A DNA stretch of 64,000 nucleotides. It comes from Terriglobia bacterium. Its GTDB lineage: Bacteria > Acidobacteriota > Terriglobia > Bryobacterales > Bryobacteraceae. Positions 34,299 through 44,363 of this stretch are shown here, piece by piece. Position numbers and translations under genes: made by a program. The DNA lies in contig JAIQFK010000008.1 in NCBI GenBank assembly GCA_020073305.1, positions 1-64,000 on the forward strand, read 5' to 3'. How positions within the stretch are numbered: position 1 is the stretch's first letter; the number at the start of each line of letters is the position of its first letter. Below the pieces are notes generated by a model. The model searched no databases. It saw nothing but the letters and a program-made list of their open reading frames with translations, and was not told the DNA's origin.

Positions 34299-36557
34299 CT
34301 ACTTTACCCACACGATCATCGGCATGGGTATGCCTGGTGGTGAGAAGTTCAGGACCGGGCCAGCGGCGTCAGCCGGCACAAACAGGGGTCCTACCGGCGC
34401 GCCGTTGAAGCTCAAGGCCACTGCAAAATAGCTTTCCACCTGACTCGAGCCGAAAACTTCGATGCAGGGCAGCGGTGACGCAGGCAGGCTCACGTCCACT
34501 TTATAGACGAAGCCATCGATCAACGACGCGTTAGTGACCGCGGCCGAGCAGGGGCCTACCGAAGCCTGCAGGTTTAGCAACTGCGGGGGCGGCGACCCGA
34601 ACCCTCCGACGCCATGCACGAAGAACGACACCGTCGAGCCGAACCGGGCCGGATTCGTACACGAATTTAGCGAGCCATCCGCGTTGGTTGCCAGCGGCTG
34701 AAACCCGACGGCGGTGGGGGCGTTAGGGCAGGAAATCTGGTTTGAAGACAGGTCGGCGAATAGGTTCAGGTTGGACGCGGTGATTGGAAATTGCCGCTCG
34801 ACGCTGGAGCCGTTCACTGTCACCTGCATGACCGTGGCGGAGGGCAGGGAACTCGCCGAGGCGGGTATAGCCGGCTCTGGGACTGCCACGTTGATCTGCG
34901 ACGCGGAAGCGTACAGCACCTGGGCGGGCTGGCCGTCGAAGGTGACGGACACCCCGGCGGTGGATAGCTCGGTTCCATCCGGGGCTGCAACACCGGCTGC
35001 GGGTCCGAGGTTGGCGCCGAAAATCGAAATCAACTGGAACGGCGCGACAGCACCCACGTGCGTCAGGTTGCCGGCGTCCAACACGCACGCAATCACCGGC
35101 CTGTTGTTTACGCCGCCCGGGAAATCGACCGCGGACAAGTAGGCGCCTTCCAGAAATCCAGGTCCAAGATTTTGCGGAGTAAGTACTCCGGGCGAGAACG
35201 GCACCTCGGGCCCGGGAGTGGGGCCAGTGATCCACACCTTGCCGCCAGCCAACGTAATCCCCGTCGCGCCTGGCGCCGAGCCGTCGATCCACTGCGCGTC
35301 CCGCACCGTGCCTGTGGCCGGGTCGACTTTCATCACATACGCCTCGCTTGGCGCCGTGATGAAGTTGGGCTGGCACACCTTGGGAAGCCAGGAGAATACG
35401 GATGGAAGCGCAACCGGCGGCGCCGGGGGTATAGGCAGGAAAGGAGCGATACTGATGACCGTGCCGCCCACATAGACCGAGCCGGACGAGTCCAGTTGCA
35501 CCCCGCCCCCTCCCACTGGGACCGAAAAGAGCGCGTTCGCGCCCGTCGGATCGAGCTTAGTCAGGTAGCCCGTAGAACCGGTCGGCGAGGTCACGGTGAA
35601 AGGATACTCCGCTTGGAATAGCGTGCCCGTGACGTACGCGTTCCCCGCGGCGTCCACCGCCAGGCCGGTGTTGGTGGTGGACCCGGCGAAGCCTGTGATG
35701 TCGTTGAGTCCCGTCGAGTAGATCAGCTTGGAGCCTGCCGGGTCGACCTTGGTCACGTGCTGCAGGACACCGGGAAAGCTGATCCGGCAAAAACCAAAGC
35801 AATAGGACCCCTGAACCAACGTGGTCTGATACGCGCCCGGTGTCGTGGGGTAGTCCGTCCCGATGCTGCTGCCGGCCATATAGATGTTGCCCGCCGCATC
35901 CAGTGCGATAGATCTGCCGCCGATTCCGGTGGCGGAGAAAATCGTCTTGGCGGCGGCCGCGTCCAACTCCATCAGGAACCACTGATTCGTCGAGTCTGCC
36001 ACGTTGTAGGCTCCGGGCGTGGAGCGAAATCCGCTGGAACCCGCGATTCCGCTGACCAGAATCTGTCCTTGCGGCGTGAGTGCGATGCCCCGCGCCGTGG
36101 ACTTTGCGGAGCCGCCGAGCAGCACCGAAAACACCACCACGCCTTGCGGGTTCAACTTGGTGATGAACGACCGCGTGTCGCTGCTGCCCGCCGGAGCAGT
36201 TCCGAGCGCGCCGCCACCGAAGGCCGGGAAGTTCGGATTCGTGGTCCATCCCGTGACGTAAGCGTTGCCTGAGCTGTCGATCGCGATCGCCGACACCTGG
36301 TCGCCGGCGGCGCTGTCGAGATAGACGAGATACAGATATTGCGTGGCTTTCGGATCAAGCTTCGCCACTACAGCGCCGGTGGTCTCGGACACAGCGTCAA
36401 TCACCGCGCTGCCGGCGAGGTAGATGTTGCCTTGCGAGTCCGAGGCGATGGCGGTAGGCGTGAAGCCGTCTTTCAAATAGGTCGAGATGGCAAGGTTGGC
36501 CGGCAAGAGGGTTCGCACCATTGCGGCCGCGAGAAGAAGTGGACGGAGTATGTTCAC
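34299..36557 (-). CDS. Secreted SBBP-repeat beta-propeller protein with soli_TIGR03437 C-terminus
   Basis: The 752-residue protein starts with a signal peptide (LLLAAAMVRTLLPANLA) and contains repeated blade motifs of the SBBP type (AIAIDSSGNAYVTGWT, ALDAAGNIYMAGSSIGTDYP, AVDAAGNAYVTGT). From about residue 505 the C-terminal domain reads VGAVAPFQLISIFGANLGP...VTFDGQPAQVLYASASQINV, the pattern known as soli_TIGR03437. That domain is typical of Solibacter/Bryobacterales proteins and is the best taxonomic marker here. It is probably exported to the cell surface; a substrate is unknown. Its neighbours are two signalling genes. Confidence 0.9.
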   Translation of the reverse strand: MNILRPLLLAAAMVRTLLPANLAISTYLKDGFTPTAIASDSQGNIYLAGSAVIDAVSETTGAVVAKLDPKATQYLYLVYLDSAAGDQVSAIAIDSSGNAYVTGWTTNPNFPAFGGGALGTAPAGSSDTRSFITKLNPQGVVVFSVLLGGSAKSTARGIALTPQGQILVSGIAGSSGFRSTPGAYNVADSTNQWFLMELDAAAAKTIFSATGIGGRSIALDAAGNIYMAGSSIGTDYPTTPGAYQTTLVQGSYCFGFCRISFPGVLQHVTKVDPAGSKLIYSTGLNDITGFAGSTTNTGLAVDAAGNAYVTGTLFQAEYPFTVTSPTGSTGYLTKLDPTGANALFSVPVGGGGVQLDSSGSVYVGGTVISIAPFLPIPPAPPVALPSVFSWLPKVCQPNFITAPSEAYVMKVDPATGTVRDAQWIDGSAPGATGITLAGGKVWITGPTPGPEVPFSPGVLTPQNLGPGFLEGAYLSAVDFPGGVNNRPVIACVLDAGNLTHVGAVAPFQLISIFGANLGPAAGVAAPDGTELSTAGVSVTFDGQPAQVLYASASQINVAVPEPAIPASASSLPSATVMQVTVNGSSVERQFPITASNLNLFADLSSNQISCPNAPTAVGFQPLATNADGSLNSCTNPARFGSTVSFFVHGVGGFGSPPPQLLNLQASVGPCSAAVTNASLIDGFVYKVDVSLPASPLPCIEVFGSSQVESYFAVALSFNGAPVGPLFVPADAAGPVLNFSPPGIPMPMIVWVK

Positions 36558-36739
36558 TGGAGATCCTCCGGAACGGGGGCACGCGGCAGAGTTATTTTAT
36601 CAAGGTGCCGCGAGACGTTTTGTTAAAACTCCGAATCTGCCCGCGACTTCTCGCGTTACGAGGATCTCCGCCGCGCGCGCCGCATGATATGATTCCCGCG
36701 CACGGGCTTCGCTGGCCCACACCGGACCCGGAGGGTGCG

Positions 36740-37567
36740 ATGAAACGAATTCTCATCGTGGACGACGATCCTGTCAGCCGCCACTTTCTCACCAAGATCC
36801 TCGAGAGCGAGCGGTACTCCGTAGCCAGCGCTGCCGACGGCGCCGCCGGACTGGAACAACTCAGAACCAAGCAGGTGGACCTCGCCCTGGTGGATGTCTG
36901 GATGCCTCGTATGACCGGCCTCGAACTGCTGAGCCACATGCGCAACGAGGGGATCGGAACCAAAGCCGTGATCATGACGTCAGACGACACGCCCGAGACG
37001 CTGCTCCAGGCTATCCGCGAACAGGCATACCAGTACCTCTCCAAGCCCGTAGACCCGGACCAACTGGTGAATCTGGTCGCCGACGCTCTCTCCGCCAGCC
37101 CCGTGCCGCCCATCGAGGTGCTTTCCGCGAAACCGCACTGGGTGGAACTGCTGGTGCCTTGCGAGATGGCGGCCGCCGAGCGCATTCAGGAATTCATGTC
37201 GCGGCTGCAGTCCACGCTGCCTGACGATGTGCGTGACTCGGTGGCGCAGGTTTTTCGTGAAATGCTGTCCAACGCCATCGAATGGGGAGGGCAGTTGGAC
37301 CCGAATCGCAAAGTGCGCATCTCTTACGTGCACGCGCGCCGCATGGTGCTGTACCGCATCGCAGACCCCGGGCCCGGCTTCAAATTCGAGGAACTCAGTC
37401 ACGCCGCCGTCGCCTACTCTCCAGGCGACCTGACGCACACCGTGGTCCGCCAGGACAAAGGCATAAGGCCCGGCGGTTTCGGCATTCTCATGGCCAAACA
37501 AATGGTGGATGAATTGTTATATAACGAGGCGCAGAACGAAGTGATGTTCGTCAAGTACCTGGACTGA
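36740..37567 (+). CDS. Response regulator fused to an anti-sigma/HATPase-type kinase domain
   Basis: The frame is open to 36521, but ATG at 36740 with GGAGGG 4 bp upstream gives a protein that opens at once with the receiver motif MKRILIVDDDPVSR. Residues 1-120 form the receiver (phospho-Asp in LALVDVWMPRMTG, then KAVIMTSDD and the Lys in YLSKPVD). Residues 135-275 are a GHKL ATPase of the RsbW-like type: FREMLSNAIEWGG (N box), IADPGPGF (G1) and GIRPGGFGILMAKQMVDE. No HisKA domain is present. It may act as a phosphorylation-controlled serine kinase or anti-sigma factor. Confidence 0.85.
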   Translation: MKRILIVDDDPVSRHFLTKILESERYSVASAADGAAGLEQLRTKQVDLALVDVWMPRMTGLELLSHMRNEGIGTKAVIMTSDDTPETLLQAIREQAYQYLSKPVDPDQLVNLVADALSASPVPPIEVLSAKPHWVELLVPCEMAAAERIQEFMSRLQSTLPDDVRDSVAQVFREMLSNAIEWGGQLDPNRKVRISYVHARRMVLYRIADPGPGFKFEELSHAAVAYSPGDLTHTVVRQDKGIRPGGFGILMAKQMVDELLYNEAQNEVMFVKYLD

Positions 37568-37575
37568 CGCCGGCC

Positions 37576-38391
37576 CTACTTCCCTTGCCCCATCGCCGCC
37601 GTGAGCTCGCTGCTGAGCACGCTCGGCGCCCAGTACTTCTCGATGTGCTCGACAACAAGTTCCGTTCCGCGGTCGTGCGCGACAAAAGGCCGGTCCTTGG
37701 GGTTGTACATGGAATCCGTCAAGTCGCGGACCAAGACGCAGTGCACGCCCCATTTGGTCATCTGCTTGATGGCGAAGGAGCGGTTCAGGACGCACATATT
37801 CGTGTGCACGCCCATGATGAGCAGGTTCTCGATGCCGCGGCCGCGCAGAAAGCTGTAGATCTCTCCGCCGTTGTCTGAAATAACATCTTCCGGCGCGATG
37901 TGAAGCGTGGCGATTTCGCGCGCCCAGGCCTTATAAAAGCTGTCGGCAGTGTCGCATCCGCCACCGGCGTCGTCGATGGGCAGAGGCGGATCCGCGAGCA
38001 CCGCTGGCGATGGTGGTTCAATCTTCGCGAGCGCGAGCATCCGCTGGCGCTGCGGCGCATCCTTATAGAAGTCCATCACCTCCGAAGGCGCATGGATGAT
38101 CTGGATGCCATACGCCCGCGCACGGTCCAACACCGGAGCCATGCGCGCGGCCAGCGCTCCCACGCGCCCAGTTGCGCCCGTGCACCAATGCTTGTCCCAC
38201 ATGTCGCAAATCAGGATCGCGGTGCGCGCTACCGGCACCGCCCGCTCTACGTAAACTTCCTGCCAGTCGCCGGAACCCTTGAACGGCTCCACTCGCGTGC
38301 GGAGGTGCAGCCTAAACGTGCCGCTCGGGGCGTCCGCCGCCATCCCGCACGCACACGCAAGAATCGCGCAGAGCGAAAGCCGCTGGATCAC
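37576..38391 (-). CDS. Exported isochorismatase-family cysteine hydrolase
   Basis: A 271-residue protein with a short signal peptide (LSLCAILACACGMAADA). The isochorismatase-like fold carries the catalytic triad candidates Asp in ILICDMWDKHWC, a Lys in the middle region, and Cys in MGVHTNMCVLNRS. Family members hydrolyse amides or vinyl ethers (isochorismate, nicotinamide, ureido compounds); the actual substrate cannot be told. It is the last gene of a coupled minus-strand operon: hydrolase, PPIase, isochorismatase, each overlapping the next by 4 bp. It is convergent with the response-regulator gene 8 bp away. Confidence 0.88.
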   Translation of the reverse strand: MIQRLSLCAILACACGMAADAPSGTFRLHLRTRVEPFKGSGDWQEVYVERAVPVARTAILICDMWDKHWCTGATGRVGALAARMAPVLDRARAYGIQIIHAPSEVMDFYKDAPQRQRMLALAKIEPPSPAVLADPPLPIDDAGGGCDTADSFYKAWAREIATLHIAPEDVISDNGGEIYSFLRGRGIENLLIMGVHTNMCVLNRSFAIKQMTKWGVHCVLVRDLTDSMYNPKDRPFVAHDRGTELVVEHIEKYWAPSVLSSELTAAMGQGK

Positions 38392-39008
38392 TTCTCGATG
38401 CTCGCTTTCTTGATGTAGTCGAGCTTGGGGAACTCGCGCATCAAATACGCATTGCCGTCCGACTCGGCGGTGGGTTGCGCCGGGCCGTTTCCGTTCGGTG
38501 CGCCTTCCCCGTAGCCGCTGTAGAACTGATCGACAACCTCCATCCCCTGCGTAACTGCTCCGAACGGAGAGAAGCCCTGGCCATCAAGCCGCGCGTTGTC
38601 CGCCAGGTTGACGAAGACCTGGGTGGTGCGCGTGTTCGGGCCTCCGGTGGCGAACGTAATTGTGCCTCGCCGGTTACTCTGCTTCACCGGATCGTCGGTC
38701 AGGTTGGCATTGCGCCACTTGGCCGTCACTGCCGGATCCGCGGCAATCCCGAACTGTACGACGAACCCCGGCAGCACGCGGAAAAACCGCGCCCCGTCGT
38801 AGAATCCGCTCTTCACCAGCGTATGGAAACGGTCCGCGCCAAGCGGCGCCCACTCTCGAGTTACGGTCAGAACAAAATCGCCTTTGCTGGTCTCGAACCG
38901 GACTTTGTAGGAATCCGGAGCGTGCTCCTCCGCGGCGGAAGATTCCGGTTTCTGGCTCGAACAGCCGCCGCAAACCAGCAAGGCGAGAATCACCGCGGCG
39001 GTTCTCAT
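38388..39008 (-). CDS. Exported cyclophilin-type peptidyl-prolyl isomerase
   Basis: The 206-residue protein starts at ATG 39008, overlapping the stop of the upstream hydrolase (ATGA). A short hydrophobic leader ending in VCGGCSS suggests export, possibly as a lipoprotein. The cyclophilin core is clear: [37 protein letters not shown] (active-site Arg-Phe-Phe), [20 protein letters not shown] and [20 protein letters not shown]. It speeds folding of exported proteins at Xaa-Pro bonds. The longer open frame to 39590 is antisense-like sequence of the neighbouring gene and was not used. Confidence 0.9.
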   Translation of the reverse strand: MRTAAVILALLVCGGCSSQKPESSAAEEHAPDSYKVRFETSKGDFVLTVTREWAPLGADRFHTLVKSGFYDGARFFRVLPGFVVQFGIAADPAVTAKWRNANLTDDPVKQSNRRGTITFATGGPNTRTTQVFVNLADNARLDGQGFSPFGAVTQGMEVVDQFYSGYGEGAPNGNGPAQPTAESDGNAYLMREFPKLDYIKKASIEK

Positions 39009-39850
39009 GCCGCACCGTATTTCTTGAACCACTGCTGGAGGCGTTTCCACCCGTCCTGGGCGGCTTCCTTGTTGTAGCCCGGCCTGTAATCCGCGTTGAA
39101 CCCGTGTCCGGCCTCGGGATACACCACGATCTCCGAAGAATTCCCGGCGGCTTTCAACGCGGCGCGCATCTGCTCTACGGTGTCCTGCGGAATTCCCTGG
39201 TCCTTGCCGCCGTAGAGGCCCAGCACTGGCGCTTTGAGCGACCCGGCCAGATCGATCGGATGCTTCGGCTGCAACTCGCTCGCTTGCCCCACCAGGCGGC
39301 CGTACCAGGCAACGCCCGCTTTCAACTTCGGACTGTGCGCGGCATACAGCCAAACCACCCGGCCACCCCAACAAAAGCCGGTGATGCCCAGCCGGCTGGT
39401 GTCGCCCTTGCCGGTTTTCGCCGCCCAATCGACCGCGGCGTCGAGATCCGACATCACCTGCGCATCCGGGACCTTGCTCACCACTTTCGAGATGACTTCT
39501 TGAATGTCCGCAAGCTTCGAGACATCGCCCTGGCGTGCGTACAGCTCCGGTGCCACCGCCATGTGGCCCAGCTTGGCGAACCGGCGGCACATGTCTTTGA
39601 TGTGCTCGTGCACGCCGAAGATCTCTTGCACCACGAGCACCACGGGAAATGATTTCCCGGATTTCGGCATAGCGCGGTAGCCGGGAATCCGGCCGTCCGC
39701 GGTCGGAATGGAAACCTCGCCGGCCTCCAGGCCTTCGGTGTCGGTGGTGATGGTCTGCGCTGAAACCGGCAAAACCGCCAGCGCAAATCCGGTTGAGAGT
39801 TTAGTTACGAGAAACCGCCGGCGATCAAGCCCGGCCGCAAGTTCAGGCAT
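39005..39850 (-). CDS. Tat-exported dienelactone hydrolase family protein
   Basis: A 281-residue alpha/beta hydrolase. Its N-terminus has a twin-arginine signal ([20 protein letters not shown]). Catalytic elements of the DLH family are visible: [15 protein letters not shown], the nucleophile in [13 protein letters not shown] (Cys), an acid in [12 protein letters not shown], and His in [12 protein letters not shown]. It hydrolyses lactones or esters in the periplasm; the natural substrate is unknown. It heads the three-gene operon with the PPIase and the isochorismatase-family protein. Confidence 0.9.
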   Translation of the reverse strand: MPELAAGLDRRRFLVTKLSTGFALAVLPVSAQTITTDTEGLEAGEVSIPTADGRIPGYRAMPKSGKSFPVVLVVQEIFGVHEHIKDMCRRFAKLGHMAVAPELYARQGDVSKLADIQEVISKVVSKVPDAQVMSDLDAAVDWAAKTGKGDTSRLGITGFCWGGRVVWLYAAHSPKLKAGVAWYGRLVGQASELQPKHPIDLAGSLKAPVLGLYGGKDQGIPQDTVEQMRAALKAAGNSSEIVVYPEAGHGFNADYRPGYNKEAAQDGWKRLQQWFKKYGAA

Positions 39851-39905
39851 AGGGCGATTTTATCGCAGCGCGATGGGGTTGTTCCCTAACCCCTGGAACC
39901 TGTTC

Positions 39906-40262
39906 TTACACCCACTCCAGCGCGCCTTTTTTCCACGCCCAGATGTAGCCCACAATCAGGATCGCCAGGAACACCACCACCTCAACCACGCCGAACCAGC
40001 CCAGCGTGCGGTATTTCACCGCCCACGGAAACAGGAAGATCGTTTCCACGTCGAAGATCACGAACAGGATGGCGATGATATAAAACCGCACGGTGTAGCG
40101 GCCGCGCGAGTCCGACGCCGCCTTGATGCCGCACTCGTAGGCTTCGAGCTTGGCGAGAAACGGCGCTGACGGCCGGATCAGCTTCGCAATGATGATCGTG
40201 ACCGCCGGGAATGCGATCGCAATCGCCAGAAAGATAAAGATCGGGATATAGGCGCTCGGCAT
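39906..40262 (-). CDS. nuoA: NADH-quinone oxidoreductase subunit A
   Basis: The 118-residue membrane protein has three hydrophobic segments (IPIFIFLAIAIAFPAVTIII, YIIAILFVIFDVETIFLFPW and FGVVEVVVFLAILIVGYIWA) and the conserved Glu/Cys loop LEAYECGI before FDVETIFLFPW, which define NuoA/ND3. ATG at 40262 is used; an in-frame TTG at 40286 has no better signal. The following genes are not nuoB-N: the next gene on this strand is the hydrolase, so nuoA stands alone or the rest of complex I is encoded elsewhere. Confidence 0.93.
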   Translation of the reverse strand: MPSAYIPIFIFLAIAIAFPAVTIIIAKLIRPSAPFLAKLEAYECGIKAASDSRGRYTVRFYIIAILFVIFDVETIFLFPWAVKYRTLGWFGVVEVVVFLAILIVGYIWAWKKGALEWV

Positions 40263-40289
40263 CGCTGAGATGATAACACGCAGCAAATC

Positions 40290-41180
40290 CTACTGCGTGG
40301 TTGTGAATGTGACCCCCACGGTCGTTCCGTCAGCCGCGGCTGTGGCGTTGACCATCGCCTTCCGCTTATTCCCTGTTTCTTCCGCGGTCACGAATCCGAG
40401 GCCCGTCTTGCCGTTAGCCTGAACGGTATTGGTGCTGACCTTCAACCCAGCCTTCTTGAGCGCATCCTCGTAATAGCTCATCACCTGCTCGACGGAATCT
40501 TTGGTCGCGAAGTGGAAGCTGCCGGTCGTCCCTGTGGCGTTCTGCATCGAAACCGCTCCCTGGGCCGCGGCGCCCGGGTAAGCCGGCAGCCAGTCCGGCA
40601 GTTTGTCGGCGCCGGCTCCGGCGTTGAACTTCATCGACCCTTCGCTCGACTTCAGTTCGAGCGAGCCCTTGTCCCCGTCTCCGTGCGCCTCCAAGGCGAG
40701 TTTCTGGCCATCCTGCTCGAAGACGAACTTGCCTTTCTGCGCATCGGCAAGATTCATGGTGAGGGTTTTGCCGGTCTTTTTGTCGCGTACCGTGATCGTG
40801 CCCTTGTCTTCATCCGTAGACACGACCTCCACATCGGGATTGACGGCGGCCATCATTCTGGCGACGGCGTACCCCGGATTCTTCTCGATCATGTGGGCCG
40901 CCTGTTTGGCTTTGTGCGCGATGTAGTACATGGCGAGCCCGCCCACGATGGCGCCGATGACCATCAACCCGAAGCAGCCCCCAAGAATCCAGATGATGGG
41001 ACTGGTCTTGGTTGCCGTCGCCGGCCCGACCGGCGGCGCCGCCGCGGCTGGCGCTGGAGGCGTCACAGGCGGTGGCGCACTCGGGGCTGGGGGCTGAGCC
41101 CCGCTCGCGGGCGCAGGAGCGCCGCAACTTCCGCAGAACGGGCCCTGTACCTGGGCCCCACATTTTGTACAAAATGCCAT
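40290..41180 (-). CDS. Zinc-ribbon membrane protein of unknown function
   Basis: ATG at 41180 with GGAGGTGAA just upstream gives 296 residues. The N-terminus is a double-CxxC zinc ribbon (MAFCTKCGAQVQGPFCGSCG), followed by a Pro/Ala-rich linker and one transmembrane helix (IIWILGGCFGLMVIGAIVGGL). The C-terminal part is soluble and beta-rich, with TGKTLTMNLADAQKGKFVFE and a sequence resembling lipoprotein-like folds (FATKDSVEQVMSYYEDALKKA). Proteins of this build are frequent in Acidobacteriota; function is unknown. It lies 27 bp upstream of nuoA. Confidence 0.75.
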   Translation of the reverse strand: MAFCTKCGAQVQGPFCGSCGAPAPASGAQPPAPSAPPPVTPPAPAAAAPPVGPATATKTSPIIWILGGCFGLMVIGAIVGGLAMYYIAHKAKQAAHMIEKNPGYAVARMMAAVNPDVEVVSTDEDKGTITVRDKKTGKTLTMNLADAQKGKFVFEQDGQKLALEAHGDGDKGSLELKSSEGSMKFNAGAGADKLPDWLPAYPGAAAQGAVSMQNATGTTGSFHFATKDSVEQVMSYYEDALKKAGLKVSTNTVQANGKTGLGFVTAEETGNKRKAMVNATAAADGTTVGVTFTTTQ

Positions 41181-41276
41181 TTCACCTCCGGAAGGGTCTA
41201 AGGTACGAAAACTCGCTGCAGTTGGCAAGCCCGGCATTTCCGCTAAAGAGTTGCTCGATTTAAGCCGAATCCTCTA

Positions 41277-41935
41277 GTGATGGATTGGCACCACGCCCTT
41301 CGTGTGCAGGCAGGCTCGGGCTATCAGTTCTGTGCGGGCATAGTGACTTTGACTCATCGCCCGCCGCTGGTCCGAGCCCTGCGTGTTTTCGCGGCGCTGA
41401 TGCTGTTCGTCACGTGCCAGGGAGCCGGGCGTACCGCACGCGCGCAAACGCAATGGCACGAGCAGCGCATCGAGGCGGCTTTCCTCTACAACTTTGCCAA
41501 GTTCGTCGAGTGGCCGGGCGAGCCCGGTGCGCCTGGCTCCGCTCCGCTCACATTTTGCGTGCTGGGAGACGGGCCCGTTCAGAGTGCTCTCGAGGAGGGC
41601 CTCGCCGGCAAAGCCATCAACGGGCACGCCCTGCTAGTCCGCCAAATTGCCCGTGCGGAAGATGCGCCGAACTGCCAGGTCGCGTTCATTGGATGGGCAG
41701 AGAAGAAGCGCTTACCCGCCGTGCTCGTAGCGCTGAAAGCAGCAGCCGTGCTGACGGTCGCCGACTTCGAGCAGTTCGCAAGTCACGGCGGGATGATCCA
41801 GCTCATTAAAGAAGGGAACAAATTCCGCTTCGCCATCAACGTGGACATCGTGAACCGCCATGGGCTCCACGTCAGCTCGAGACTGCTGCAACTGGCCGAG
41901 GTGGTGCACGAATCTGCGCCAGCGGGGAGCAAGCC

Positions 41936-41939
<4 letters not shown>
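41277..41939 (+). CDS. YfiR-family periplasmic protein (DUF4154)
   Basis: The 220-residue product has an N-terminal hydrophobic export segment ([18 protein letters not shown]) and the YfiR pattern: [19 protein letters not shown], a central [40 protein letters not shown] and a C-terminal [21 protein letters not shown]. In Pseudomonas YfiR binds and represses the CHASE8-containing cyclase YfiN in the periplasm. Here the next gene, overlapping by 4 bp, encodes a CHASE8-like kinase, so this protein is probably its periplasmic regulator. The start is uncertain (GTG 41277 or ATG 41280). Confidence 0.85.
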
Positions 41940-44299
<2,360 letters not shown>

Positions 44300-44363
44300 G
44301 ATTTGTTAGCACCAAGCGTATGTTCATGTTAAAATGGGGCTTACATCCCACTAAGGAGTTCGC

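Noticed and set aside
38388-39590. 400-codon version of the PPIase gene
   Set aside because: The extra N-terminal 194 codons are out-of-frame sequence of the dienelactone hydrolase gene; ATG at 39008 overlaps its stop and starts a proper leader.
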